From positions 62,001 to 126,000 of the forward strand of contig NZ_JBNAGF010000002.1 in NCBI RefSeq assembly GCF_049801055.1: a stretch of DNA of 64,000 bases. The letters run 5' to 3'. The position numbers and the translations under genes were made by a program. Origin of the DNA: JBNAGF01 sp049801055 (lineage in GTDB: Bacteria; Pseudomonadota; Alphaproteobacteria; Rhodobacterales; Rhodobacteraceae). Of the stretch, positions 43,219 to 52,048 are shown piece by piece. Under the pieces are notes generated by a model, which was not told the origin of the DNA, did no database searches, and saw nothing but the letters and a program-made list of their open reading frames with translations. Numbering within the stretch: the first letter of the stretch is position 1; every line of letters begins with the position of its first letter.

Positions 43219-43250
43219 GCCTTTCGGGGTAGGAGCCAACGCCGAAAGGC
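43219..43250. repeat. Perfect inverted repeat between the two tRNA-Asp genes
   Basis: GCCTTTCGG and CCGAAAGGC (loop of 14) are followed by seven A bases. It would form a stable hairpin in the pre-tRNA transcript, possibly a processing site. The A-run makes a plus-strand terminator unlikely. Confidence 0.4.
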
Positions 43251-43278
43251 AAAAAAAGACCCTGTCGAAAGACAATGC

Positions 43279-43355
43279 GCGGTTGTAGCTCAGTTGGTTA
43301 GAGTACCGGCCTGTCACGCCGGGGGTCGCGGGTTCGAGTCCCGTCAACCGCGCCA
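43279..43355 (+). tRNA. tRNA-Asp (anticodon GTC), copy 2
   Basis: An exact 77-base copy of the first tRNA-Asp, starting 87 bases after it, also with encoded CCA. It is followed by ACTTTTCCCCC. Confidence 0.95.
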
Positions 43356-43507
43356 CTTTTCCCCCAAAACGCCATAAGTTTCCCTTTTGTGAAGCCCTGG
43401 ACCAGATGCTGGTTTTCTCTGGTCAGGCAAATTGCGTTCTTTGGGGATTCTCAGGAATCTCCGGCTGCGCTATGAAAGGGCAAGAGCAAGAAGGCGAGGC
43501 GCAGGAC

Positions 43508-44380
43508 ATGCAGACAGTTGCAGCACTGACCATGGTGCGGGATGACGCGTTTTTTCTGAAAGCGTGGCTGCGCCACTACGGAGAGATGTTCGGGCGCGAG
43601 AACTGCTATGTGGTCAATCATGGCTACGGTCAGGAAGTGGCGGATCTGGCAGCCGGCTGCAACGTCATCGGAATACCGGGCGATCCTCACAAGAACTTTG
43701 ACATGAAGCGTTGGCGAATGCTGAACAATTTCGTCATGGGATTGCGCTGCTACTACAACCACGTGATCGTCGGGGACGTTGATGAACTGGTGGTGCTGGA
43801 CCCCCAGGCCGGGATGAGTCTGCCGGACTGGCTGGACGCTCAGCCGGCGAAACGGGTGCTGACACCGTTGGGTCTTGAAGTCATACACCGGATCGACGTG
43901 GAACAGGAGCCGATCACAGACCGAATTCTAGGCCCGCGCCGCCACGTGCGGCCAGCCCCACATTACTCCAAACCGTGTGTCATCTCGACCGGCACCAAGA
44001 TCGCGCGCGGAGGCCATTTCACCCAATACGAAAAGCTCCATACACCGGATGACCTGTATCTTCTGCATCTCAAGTTCTGTGATTTTCCCGCCTATTCCGA
44101 GGCCATGGACCGACGAAACGAAGTAACGGCGGCCACTGGCGTCACGGTAAAAGAGGCCTCGATCGGGCGGCATTGGTTTGCCGAAGCGCGGGGCGAGGAC
44201 AGAGCCGTATTCGAAGCCTTTGCAGATCTGGAGATGCAGGATGGCTTCGACATGCGTCTGCTGCGCCGGAAAATGCAGAGGACATTCAAGCCGCGTGGTG
44301 AGACCGGGTTTTATCAGTTTGACCGCCCGGAATACCGAACCCAGTACCTGTTGCCAGATCGGTTCTCCGGGCTTCTGTAG
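43508..44380 (+). CDS. Glycosyltransferase family 2-like protein
   Basis: This 290-residue protein resembles the family 2 glycosyltransferases common in Rhodobacteraceae. The N-terminal AALTMVRDDAFFLKAWLRHY is the usual opening of this subgroup. VIVGDVDELVVLDP holds the acidic DxD metal and nucleotide-sugar site, and later come FTQYEKLHTPDDLYLLHLKF and a conserved arginine-rich C-terminus. The ATG at 43508 is chosen over 43472 and 43406 because the family pattern starts there. It probably adds a sugar to a surface polymer; the acceptor is unknown. Confidence 0.85.
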   Translation: MQTVAALTMVRDDAFFLKAWLRHYGEMFGRENCYVVNHGYGQEVADLAAGCNVIGIPGDPHKNFDMKRWRMLNNFVMGLRCYYNHVIVGDVDELVVLDPQAGMSLPDWLDAQPAKRVLTPLGLEVIHRIDVEQEPITDRILGPRRHVRPAPHYSKPCVISTGTKIARGGHFTQYEKLHTPDDLYLLHLKFCDFPAYSEAMDRRNEVTAATGVTVKEASIGRHWFAEARGEDRAVFEAFADLEMQDGFDMRLLRRKMQRTFKPRGETGFYQFDRPEYRTQYLLPDRFSGLL

Positions 44381-44436
44381 ACGCGCAGATTGTTATGGCC
44401 GTCCAGTCTCTCACGCGCCAGACCTAAGGCCTGATT

Positions 44437-45831
44437 TCAGCCCTTGGTCAATGCATCCAGAATCCGGGCCCAGCTGCGGATACCTTTGTGGAAACTCTCG
44501 ACGTCATATTTCTCGTTCGGCGAGTGGATTGCATCATCTTCATTGGCGAAGCCGACAAGCATGGATTCCATGCCCAGGATAGATTTGAAGAACCCGGCAA
44601 TCGGGATCGAACCGCCCATTCCTGTAAATACCGCTTCGCGTCCCCATTCATTAGACAATGCTGTGCGTGCCGAGGAAAACTCGGGGCGGGTAATATCCAT
44701 GACCGAGGCAGGCGATCCTTCGGAATCATTGTCCCATTCAATGCTAAGATCCGGCCCGAGGCGGGCTTCGACATGTGCCCGGATCCTGTCACGCAACGCA
44801 TCCGGGTCCATGTGACCCACCAGCCGGCACGTGATCTTGCAATGTGCCTTGGACGGGATCACAGTCTTTGAACCGGCACCATTGTAGCCGCCCCACAGAC
44901 CGTTGATTTCCAGCGTTGGTCGGGCCCATTGTTGTTCAAGCGTGGAATAGGCCTGTTCGCCATGAGCCTGAGTGTATCCGGCGTTGGACAGGTAATCCTG
45001 CTCGTCAAACCCGCAGCCCTGCCACTGACGCAACTGATCCGCGGGGACTTCCGCGACACCTTCGTAGAACCCTTCGACAGCCACCCGACCGGTTTCGGCA
45101 TCATAGAAACTGTCGATGATCCGGGCCATCTCGCGCAGCGGGTTCAGGCCCGGACCGCCATAGTGACCGGAATGCAGGTCGATACGCGGGCCAGTCAGTG
45201 TGAATTCGTCCTTGAGCATGCCGCGCAGCTGAGACGCGATGGAGGGAACGCCCCGGGATACCATCGACGTGTCACAGATCAGCGCGATATCAGCCTTCAG
45301 CTCGGTAACGTGATCTTTCATGAAAGGAACCAAAGAGGGCGAGCCTGATTCTTCTTCGCCTTCGAAGAAATAAGTGATGCGGCACGGCAGTGACCCGTTC
45401 ACCGCCTTCCACGCACGACAGGCTTCCACAAAGGTCATGAGCTGCCCTTTGTCATCAGATGAGCCGCGTCCGCGGATCACTTTGCCATTGGGCGTGTCTT
45501 CCAGCCGAGGCTCGAACGGAGGTGTGTTCCACAACTCCAGTGGGTCCACGGGCTGAACGTCATAGTGGCCATAAAACAGCAAATGGGGTACACTGTCTCC
45601 CAAGTCCTGCCCTATATGCCCGACGACCATCGGGTGGCCGGGGGTCGGGCGTTTTTCTGCCTCAACGCCAATGGCTTGCAGGTCGCGTACCAACCAGTCG
45701 GCGGCCTGGTCGCACGACTCTTTAAAGGCTGGGTCCGTCGAAATCGACTGGATTCGCAAGAGCTCCATAAGTCGGTCCATTGCGACGGGAAGATCAGCAT
45801 CGATACGGGTGAGGACTGAGGCGAGGGACAT
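44437..45831 (-). CDS. M20/M28-type dipeptidase
   Basis: This 464-residue metallopeptidase (M20 family, ArgE/DapE/dipeptidase group) has the zinc-binding HLLFYGHYDVQPVDPLELW near residue 90 and the second metal motif GRGSSDDKGQLMTFVEA. The catalytic glutamate pair lies in FFEGEEESGSPSLVPF, and a dimerisation domain and C-terminal metal histidine follow. The ATG at 45831 follows GGGAGA; the frame extends to 46023 without resemblance. It probably releases amino acids from small peptides in the cytoplasm. It is divergent from hemA, with an FNR-like box between the two genes. Confidence 0.94.
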   Translation of the reverse strand: MSLASVLTRIDADLPVAMDRLMELLRIQSISTDPAFKESCDQAADWLVRDLQAIGVEAEKRPTPGHPMVVGHIGQDLGDSVPHLLFYGHYDVQPVDPLELWNTPPFEPRLEDTPNGKVIRGRGSSDDKGQLMTFVEACRAWKAVNGSLPCRITYFFEGEEESGSPSLVPFMKDHVTELKADIALICDTSMVSRGVPSIASQLRGMLKDEFTLTGPRIDLHSGHYGGPGLNPLREMARIIDSFYDAETGRVAVEGFYEGVAEVPADQLRQWQGCGFDEQDYLSNAGYTQAHGEQAYSTLEQQWARPTLEINGLWGGYNGAGSKTVIPSKAHCKITCRLVGHMDPDALRDRIRAHVEARLGPDLSIEWDNDSEGSPASVMDITRPEFSSARTALSNEWGREAVFTGMGGSIPIAGFFKSILGMESMLVGFANEDDAIHSPNEKYDVESFHKGIRSWARILDALTKG

Positions 45832-45904
45832 GGTGTTCTCCCGGTTGGATCTGGTGGTTTTGGCGCTGAATGTGGGGCACTGACCGGGGACTGTCCAGAG
45901 CGCG

Positions 45905-45918
45905 TTGATCTGGATCAA
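45905..45918. promoter_or_regulatory. FNR/FnrL-type box upstream of hemA
   Basis: TTGAT-CTGG-ATCAA is a perfect FNR-type palindrome. It lies 163 bases before the hemA start. In Rhodobacter sphaeroides hemA is known to be controlled by FnrL, which supports the assignment. Confidence 0.65.
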
Positions 45919-46081
45919 GGCTGCGACATGAAGCGCAACGGTAATGAGTTGATCGGGAGAGGGGAGAACTGTATCCATTCCTGAACGTGAATACGGCCTT
46001 GGCGTGCCTGCTTGGCGACGCATTGCACCGGTTGCCTAAGGCAGCGGGCGCCTGAAGAGGCAGAACTCAAGGAGAAGTCCT

Positions 46082-47305
46082 TTGGACTACGCCGCAAAGC
46101 TAGACGACGCAATTGCACGCCTTCACGACGAAGGCCGGTATCGCACATTTATCGACATCGAGCGTCGCAGCGGACATTTCCCCCACGCTATCTGGACCAA
46201 ACCGGACGGTTCGGAGCAACCGATCAGCGTGTGGTGCGGAAACGATTACCTCGGGATGGGGCAAAACCCAGTGGTGCTGGAGGCGATCCATGAGGCAACG
46301 GATTCCGCTGGTGCCGGTTCCGGCGGGACACGAAATATTTCGGGCACCACCGTGTATCACAAGCGACTTGAGGCCGAGCTGGCGGATTTGCATGGCAAAG
46401 AAAGCGCCCTGCTGTTCACTTCGGCCTATATTGCCAACGACGCGACGCTTTCGACCCTGCCCAAGCTGTTTCCCGGCCTGATTATCTATTCGGATGAATT
46501 GAATCATGCCTCGATGATCGAAGGTGTGCGCCGCAACGGCGGAGCGAAGCGGATATTCCGGCACAACGATCTGGCACATCTGCGTGAACTTCTCGAGGCG
46601 GATGACCCTGCAGCCCCGAAACTCATCGCATTTGAATCGATCTATTCGATGGACGGGGATTTCGGCCCCATCGAGGCAATCTGCGATCTTGCCGACGAAT
46701 TTGGTGCGCTGACCTATGTGGACGAAGTCCATGCGGTCGGCATGTACGGCCCGCGCGGCGGCGGTGTTGCTGAACGCGACCGGCTGATGCACCGGCTGGA
46801 TATCATTAACGGCACGCTGGCCAAGGCGTATGGGGTCATGGGGGGCTATATTGCGGCATCCCACAAGATGTGTGACGCGATCCGCTCCTATGCTCCGGGC
46901 TTCATTTTCACGACGTCCCTGCCGCCGGCGGTAGCAGCCGGGGCCGCTGCCTCGGTCGCATGGCTCAAGCGGCACCCCGAGCTTCGGGAAAAGCACCAGG
47001 AACAGGCCCGGGTCCTCAAGTTGCGCCTCAAGGGTATGGGGCTGCCGATTATTGATCACGGATCGCATATCGTCCCGGTGATTGTGGGTGACCCTGTCCA
47101 CACCAAGAAGCTGTCGGACATGTTGTTGGAAAATTACGGAATTTACGTGCAGCCGATCAACTTTCCGACTGTTCCGCGCGGCACCGAGCGCCTGAGGTTT
47201 ACACCATCGCCCGTGCATGGGCCGGAGGAGATGAACAAGCTGATTCGGGCCCTGGACGAACTTTGGTCACATTGTGCGCTGAATCGTGCCGAACTTGCAG
47301 GATAA
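46082..47305 (+). CDS. hemA: 5-aminolevulinate synthase
   Basis: This pyridoxal-phosphate enzyme condenses glycine and succinyl-CoA to 5-aminolevulinate, the first step of tetrapyrrole synthesis by the C4 route. Its 407 residues show the family motifs AGSGGTRNISGTTVYHKRLE, FTSAYIANDATL, FESIYSMDGDFGPIEAI, TYVDEVHAVGMYGPRGGG and the lysine in NGTLAKAYGVMGGY. The start is a TTG at 46082 after AAGGAG, giving MDYAAKLD, which resembles the Rhodobacter HemA N-terminus. It supplies heme and possibly bacteriochlorophyll; no photosynthesis genes are in the window. Oxygen control by FnrL is likely from the box upstream. Confidence 0.97.
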   Translation: MDYAAKLDDAIARLHDEGRYRTFIDIERRSGHFPHAIWTKPDGSEQPISVWCGNDYLGMGQNPVVLEAIHEATDSAGAGSGGTRNISGTTVYHKRLEAELADLHGKESALLFTSAYIANDATLSTLPKLFPGLIIYSDELNHASMIEGVRRNGGAKRIFRHNDLAHLRELLEADDPAAPKLIAFESIYSMDGDFGPIEAICDLADEFGALTYVDEVHAVGMYGPRGGGVAERDRLMHRLDIINGTLAKAYGVMGGYIAASHKMCDAIRSYAPGFIFTTSLPPAVAAGAAASVAWLKRHPELREKHQEQARVLKLRLKGMGLPIIDHGSHIVPVIVGDPVHTKKLSDMLLENYGIYVQPINFPTVPRGTERLRFTPSPVHGPEEMNKLIRALDELWSHCALNRAELAG

Positions 47306-47429
47306 GCTGCGACCTGTGTGCAAACCACTTGTCCTGTGTTACGCTTGAAGTAACAACAAGCGTGTTCGAATCGTAGGGGCGATTTCAGACGCTGGCGTAT
47401 CGCGCGGCAGGCAAAATGGGGCGGCAGGA

Positions 47430-48641
47430 ATGATAGGGCGCAGATCTCAGCGCAAACCGGAAGAAGTGGAAGTTGTCGAGGGGCCAAAGAGCTTCGACGA
47501 CTTTGAGCTTCGTCTTGGTGACACGATGCGCGGAGAGCGGGCCACGATGGGCAAATCTCTGCTCGATGTGCAGCGCGAACTGCGGATCAAGGCGAGCTAC
47601 ATCGCCGCAATCGAAAACTCCGACCCAACTGCTTTTGACACGCCCGGTTTCATTGCCGGCTACGTACGGTCCTATGCCCGGTATCTGGGCATGGATCCGG
47701 ATGAAACATTCGACACCTTCTGCCAGGAAAGTGGGTTCACGGTTGCCCATGGCATGTCCGCCGAAGCTTCGGGCAAGAAACATGACGGGATGGCCCCACT
47801 GGCGTCGGACAACCGCGGCGCCGAGGCTTTTGCAATTCCCGGCAGCGGATTTCACCACGACGGCGGCAGTCTGTTCCAGCATATCGAAGCTCGCGCTATC
47901 GGATCGACACTTGTGCTGCTGGCGTTGATCGGCGGCATTGGATACGGCGGGTGGTCAGTTCTCAAAGAGGTGCAGCAAGTGCAGTTCGCCCCGGTAGAGC
48001 AGGCACCGGTTGTTCTGTCAGATCTTGATCCACTGAGCGGGGCAGCGACGGCTGAGGCCGAAGACGGTGCGACACCCGGGCTGCCCAGTGCCGAGGCGCT
48101 GGATCGTCTCTATCGCCCGCAGGCGTTGGATGTTCCGGTTCTGGTATCTCGGGATGCTCCGATTTCCACGCTGGATCCGCGCAATGTCGGCACGTTCCCG
48201 GCGCCAGAATTGCCCGAGGTGCAGATTGCATCGGCGCAGATGGCCCTTCCAGAAGCCGTGCCTCAGGTTCTTGAAGAGGCCCCCCAACAGCTCAAGGTGC
48301 TGGCCGTGCGCACCGCCTGGATGCGGATCAAGGCCCCGGACGGAACCGTGATCTTTGAGGAAACCCTGCCGGCAGGCAGCACCTATGAGGTGCCAAGCTT
48401 TGAAGAGCCGCCGATCCTGAGGGCCGGTGCCAGCGGTGCGGTCTATTTCGAAATCGGTGACAAGCATTATGGGCCGGTTGGCGATCCCGGAACCGTAACC
48501 GACAATGTCACGCTTGCCATTGATGCGGTAACCGAATCCTATTCGATTGCCGATCTGACAAGCGACGATGATTTGCGTCGGTATGCCGAGGCGCAGACAC
48601 AACCCGTTGAGCAAGACCTCACGCCTGCGCCCGAGCAGTAA
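47430..48641 (+). CDS. RodZ-like helix-turn-helix membrane protein
   Basis: This 403-residue protein has an N-terminal HTH of the RodZ/HTH_25 type (LGDTMRGERATMGKSLLDVQ followed by RELRIKASYIAAIENSDPTA). A conserved GFIAGYVRSYARYLGMDPDE follows. One membrane segment is near residue 155 (GSTLVLLALIGGIGYGGW). A long proline/alanine-rich periplasmic linker leads to a C-terminal DUF4115 domain (VRTAWMRIKAPDGTVIFEET). In other bacteria such proteins tie MreB to the cell wall and shape the rod. It is followed by ispG, as is common in alphaproteobacteria. A role as a cytoskeletal anchor is inferred. Confidence 0.88.
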   Translation: MIGRRSQRKPEEVEVVEGPKSFDDFELRLGDTMRGERATMGKSLLDVQRELRIKASYIAAIENSDPTAFDTPGFIAGYVRSYARYLGMDPDETFDTFCQESGFTVAHGMSAEASGKKHDGMAPLASDNRGAEAFAIPGSGFHHDGGSLFQHIEARAIGSTLVLLALIGGIGYGGWSVLKEVQQVQFAPVEQAPVVLSDLDPLSGAATAEAEDGATPGLPSAEALDRLYRPQALDVPVLVSRDAPISTLDPRNVGTFPAPELPEVQIASAQMALPEAVPQVLEEAPQQLKVLAVRTAWMRIKAPDGTVIFEETLPAGSTYEVPSFEEPPILRAGASGAVYFEIGDKHYGPVGDPGTVTDNVTLAIDAVTESYSIADLTSDDDLRRYAEAQTQPVEQDLTPAPEQ

Positions 48642-48759
48642 GTTCACCTTCTGCCCAACAACCCCTGCTAGCAGAGATCCCGACCCGTGCGGGATTGCGA
48701 CTGCGGCGATACCGGACTATCTAACGCGCAGGATCTCTCAACATCAGCGGAGTCGGCTC

Positions 48760-49896
48760 ATGTCGCTCAACCATGTGCGCCCGTGGCGCAACATCTATCG
48801 CCGTAAGTCTCGCCAGATCATGGTTGGAAATGTGCCAATCGGTGGTGACGCCCCGATCGCTGTTCAAACCATGACCAACACGCTGACCACTGACGCCGCC
48901 GCGACGATCGCTCAGGTCCAGGCCGCAGCCGAAGCAGGCGCCGATATCGTTCGGGTCTCTGTTCCCGACGAGGCCTCGTCCAAAGCCTTGAAAGAGATCG
49001 TGGCGGAAAGCCCGGTTCCGATCATTGCCGACATTCACTTCCACTACAAACGCGGGATCGAGGCTGCCGAAGCCGGCGCGGCTTGTCTGCGCATCAACCC
49101 GGGCAACATCGGTGATGAGACGCGGGTGAAAGAGGTCATTCAGGCGGCCCGGGATCACAATTGTTCCATCCGTATCGGTGTCAACGCTGGAAGCCTCGAA
49201 CGGCATCTGCTTGAAAAATATGGTGAACCCTGTCCCGAGGCGATGGTGGAAAGCGGGTTGGAACATATCCGCATCCTACAGGACAACGACTTTCACGATT
49301 TCAAGATATCGGTCAAAGCCTCGGACGTGTTTCTGTCAGCTGCGGCATATCAGGGTATCGCCGAAGCGACTGATGCGCCTATTCATCTGGGCATCACCGA
49401 GGCCGGCGGGCTGGTCTCGGGCACCATCAAATCGGCAATCGGTCTTGGTAATCTGCTCTGGATGGGGATTGGCGACACGATCCGTGTCAGCCTGTCGGCA
49501 GATCCTGTCGAAGAGGTAAAGGTTGGATACGAGATCCTGAAATCGCTGGGCCTGCGCCATCGCGGGGTCAACATCATCTCGTGCCCATCCTGCGCGCGGC
49601 AAGGGTTTGACGTAATCAAGACGGTCGAAGAACTGGAGCTGCGGCTGGCCCATATCCACACACCCATGAGCCTATCGATCATCGGTTGTGTCGTGAACGG
49701 GCCGGGTGAGGCATTGATGACTGATGTGGGTTTCACCGGCGGCGGGGCCGGGTCGGGCATGGTTTACCTAGCGGGTAAGCAGAGCCACAAGTTGAGCAAC
49801 GAGGCAATGATCGACCATATCGTCGAACAAGTGGAAAAGAAGGCGGCAGAGATTGAGGCCGCTACCGACGCTGAAGGTTCCGAAGCGGCGGAGTGA
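48760..49896 (+). CDS. ispG: 4-hydroxy-3-methylbut-2-en-1-yl diphosphate synthase (flavodoxin)
   Basis: This Fe-S enzyme makes HMBPP in the non-mevalonate isoprenoid route. The N-terminal barrel begins at VGNVPIGGDAPIAVQTMTNT. The [4Fe-4S] cysteines are in NIISCPSCARQGFDVIKT and in SIIGCVVNGPGEALMTD, with a further conserved glutamate in the second part. The ATG at 48760 follows AGCGGAG; the frame runs back to 48568 within the rodZ-like gene. It has 378 residues, a normal length. It probably shares a transcript with the RodZ-like gene. Its last codons are part of a terminator hairpin. Confidence 0.97.
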   Translation: MSLNHVRPWRNIYRRKSRQIMVGNVPIGGDAPIAVQTMTNTLTTDAAATIAQVQAAAEAGADIVRVSVPDEASSKALKEIVAESPVPIIADIHFHYKRGIEAAEAGAACLRINPGNIGDETRVKEVIQAARDHNCSIRIGVNAGSLERHLLEKYGEPCPEAMVESGLEHIRILQDNDFHDFKISVKASDVFLSAAAYQGIAEATDAPIHLGITEAGGLVSGTIKSAIGLGNLLWMGIGDTIRVSLSADPVEEVKVGYEILKSLGLRHRGVNIISCPSCARQGFDVIKTVEELELRLAHIHTPMSLSIIGCVVNGPGEALMTDVGFTGGGAGSGMVYLAGKQSHKLSNEAMIDHIVEQVEKKAAEIEAATDAEGSEAAE

Positions 49897-49912
49897 CCCC
49901 CCGCCGCTTGTT
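49883..49912 (+). terminator. Terminator overlapping the ispG stop
   Basis: AAGCGGCGG, a loop of 9 bases and CCGCCGCTT form a perfect 9-bp stem followed by GTTTCG. It includes the last ispG codons and its stop, and may also serve the convergent dsbA-like gene. Confidence 0.6.
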
Positions 49913-49924
49913 TCGCCTTGGGCA

Positions 49925-50677
49925 TCAACCTTTGTCGCGTTTGTCGTCGACCATGATCAGCATCTGTTCGGCCGGCAGGTAGCCGCGCAGCAATTCGTCA
50001 TCCAGCACGAATGTCGGTGTGCCGGATATGTTCATCCGCTGCGCCAGCTGCGCTGTGCGGGTCAGATCCTCGGTCACTTCTGCGGATGGCATTGTTTCGA
50101 AGATCTTATCGGTTTCGAGCCCCAAGCCTTCGCTGATCCGGCGCAAACTTACTTCGTTCACCTCGCCTGAATATTCCAGCAGAGCGTCATGCACCTGCTT
50201 GTAGGCGTCATTGCCAGCCACTTTCAGCGTAGCAACCGCGAACCGCGCCGACAGGACAGAGGCCTCGCCCAGAATCGGGTATTCCTTGATGATGAGGCGG
50301 ATATTGCCGTCTTCTTTCAGAACCTTGGCCACCTCCGGCACCGCTTTGCGGCAATAGCCGCAGCGATAATCCATAAACTCGACCAGAGTGATGTCGCCGT
50401 CGGGGTTGCCGCCGACCCATGAGTATCCATCGTTGAACAACTCGTCAGCATTATGCGCGACCAGCGCATAGTCTGCCTGTGCTTCGGCCTCGGCGCGTTG
50501 CTGTTCGAGTATATCGATCGCTTCGATGATCACCTCGGGATTCTCGAGCAGGTAAGACCGGATCTCGGCTCGGAACGCCGAGCGCTCGTCTTCGTTCATG
50601 TTGCTCAGGTCCAGAGCCTGTGCCGGTGCGGCAAGCAGAGCCATGGCGGTGAGGGCCGGGGCAGCAAATCGGATCAT
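49925..50677 (-). CDS. DsbA family thiol:disulfide oxidoreductase
   Basis: This 250-residue periplasmic protein has a signal peptide (PALTAMALLAAPAQALD). A thioredoxin-like fold follows, with the redox site CGYC in FMDYRCGYCRKAVPEVA and a cis-proline in NISGTPTFVLDDELLRG. The N-terminal helical part (FRAEIRSYLLENPEVIIEAI) matches the Com1/DsbA subgroup of alphaproteobacteria. It probably catalyses disulfide formation or isomerisation. Its start overlaps the stop of the M48 protease gene by four bases (ATGA), so the two are translationally coupled. Confidence 0.93.
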   Translation of the reverse strand: MIRFAAPALTAMALLAAPAQALDLSNMNEDERSAFRAEIRSYLLENPEVIIEAIDILEQQRAEAEAQADYALVAHNADELFNDGYSWVGGNPDGDITLVEFMDYRCGYCRKAVPEVAKVLKEDGNIRLIIKEYPILGEASVLSARFAVATLKVAGNDAYKQVHDALLEYSGEVNEVSLRRISEGLGLETDKIFETMPSAEVTEDLTRTAQLAQRMNISGTPTFVLDDELLRGYLPAEQMLIMVDDKRDKG

Positions 50678-52026
50678 TTCTTTTTCCTTTTGTTCAGTCT
50701 TTCAGCGGCGATAAGCACGTCCTGTGCCCGTTGCCACGCGGCAGAGCCGCGGGGCAGTTGTGCCACCGCTCTTTTTGCGTGCAGTTCAGCGTCAGGAAGC
50801 CGTCCCTGCAAAGCATAACGTTCCGCGGTTACCATCGAGGCCATACCGTTTTCTCCCAGATTGGCATAGGCCACAGCCAGATCCCGCATCATGCGCCCGT
50901 CACGGAAATCCCGCTGCCGAGCTTTTTCCAGATATTCCAGTGCCTCCCGCGAGCGGCCCGTTGCCAACAGTGCGCGGCCGTAACCCGCAAGGATCAGGGG
51001 TTCGCGCGGGGCTAGGTCGACCGCCTTGCGATAGGAGGCCAGCGCCGGGTCCCATTCCCTGTTCTCCATCATGATCTGGCCACGCAATTCGTAGTAATAT
51101 GGGTCATCAGGTCGGATCTCCAATGCGCCATCTATGGCAGCGCGGGCGCGGGGCAGGTTTCGTTGGCGATGATACGCCACGGCCTCGCGCATCAGACGGA
51201 TATCCGACGCAGCCTCGCTTGGGGCTCGTCGCATGGTCCATTTCGGAGCGCGGAGAAACGCCGAAAGTTTGCCCCGAACCCGGGCGAACCAGTAATCAGC
51301 GTGTGGATTTGGCAATGCGCTGCCGCCGTAGGTCGCAAGAAAGGTCTCGGCTGCGCGAATCCGGTCCCGCGTCAACGGATGAGATTGCATATAGGGATCC
51401 TGCTGTCCGACGGTGAGCAACTCCTGTCCGCGAAAGGCATGGTGCAGATCGACCATGCCCTGCAGGTTAATCCCGGCATTGCGCAGAAACCCCGCAGCGG
51501 ACCGGTCCGCCGAGGATTCCTCCGCACGCGTGTGCTTTAGAAAAGACCGAAAAGCCGAGCTTTGAGTGCCGGCTGCAATACCAACGGCCGCCTCGGAGGC
51601 CCCTGCGACGGCTGCGATCAACGCCAGTGCCGCACCCAGATTGGCGACCCCCCGGGCGTGCTGCATGTTACCCATCCGACGGGCGAGGTGCCCATTGGTG
51701 ATATGCGCCGCTTCGTGGGCGATGACCGCCTGCAGCATGTCGGCCCGGTTGACCTTCATGATCAGGCCGTAGTGCAAAAATATCGTCTGGCTGTCGATCA
51801 CGAAAGCGTTGAAGCTGTCATCGTTGACGACCAGAACGCGCACCCGTTTCGGGCTGAGGCCGGCGGCGACCAGAACCGGGCCTGCAATCTGTTGCAGCCC
51901 GTGTTCGATATCCGGGTCGCGTAGAAGTGTTATCGCTGCCGAGGGCAGGGCGCTGCAAAGATAGAGAAGCACCGCCAGCATGACAGCCGGGATTGACCTC
52001 GACCCGGATAAGCGATCAATAACCAT
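50674..52026 (-). CDS. M48 family metalloprotease with TPR repeats (BepA-like)
   Basis: This 450-residue periplasmic zinc protease resembles BepA. The catalytic motif is HEAAH in QAVIAHEAAHITNGHLARRM, a third ligand is likely in SSADRSAAGFLRNAG, and the C-terminal 200 residues are TPR-like helices (DDPYYYELRGQIMMENREWD). The start chosen, ATG 52026, gives a signal peptide (PAVMLAVLLYLCSALPSAA). Starts at 52101, 52050 and 51981 are also possible, and the divergent aminotransferase begins at 52049, so the intergenic space is short. It probably processes outer-membrane proteins together with the coupled DsbA-like protein. Confidence 0.9.
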   Translation of the reverse strand: MVIDRLSGSRSIPAVMLAVLLYLCSALPSAAITLLRDPDIEHGLQQIAGPVLVAAGLSPKRVRVLVVNDDSFNAFVIDSQTIFLHYGLIMKVNRADMLQAVIAHEAAHITNGHLARRMGNMQHARGVANLGAALALIAAVAGASEAAVGIAAGTQSSAFRSFLKHTRAEESSADRSAAGFLRNAGINLQGMVDLHHAFRGQELLTVGQQDPYMQSHPLTRDRIRAAETFLATYGGSALPNPHADYWFARVRGKLSAFLRAPKWTMRRAPSEAASDIRLMREAVAYHRQRNLPRARAAIDGALEIRPDDPYYYELRGQIMMENREWDPALASYRKAVDLAPREPLILAGYGRALLATGRSREALEYLEKARQRDFRDGRMMRDLAVAYANLGENGMASMVTAERYALQGRLPDAELHAKRAVAQLPRGSAAWQRAQDVLIAAERLNKRKKK

Positions 52027-52048
52027 GCGCGCACCATGGGAGTATGTC

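Noticed and set aside
46100..47218. A 372-codon minus-strand frame
   Set aside because: Antisense to hemA, which is certain from its motifs.
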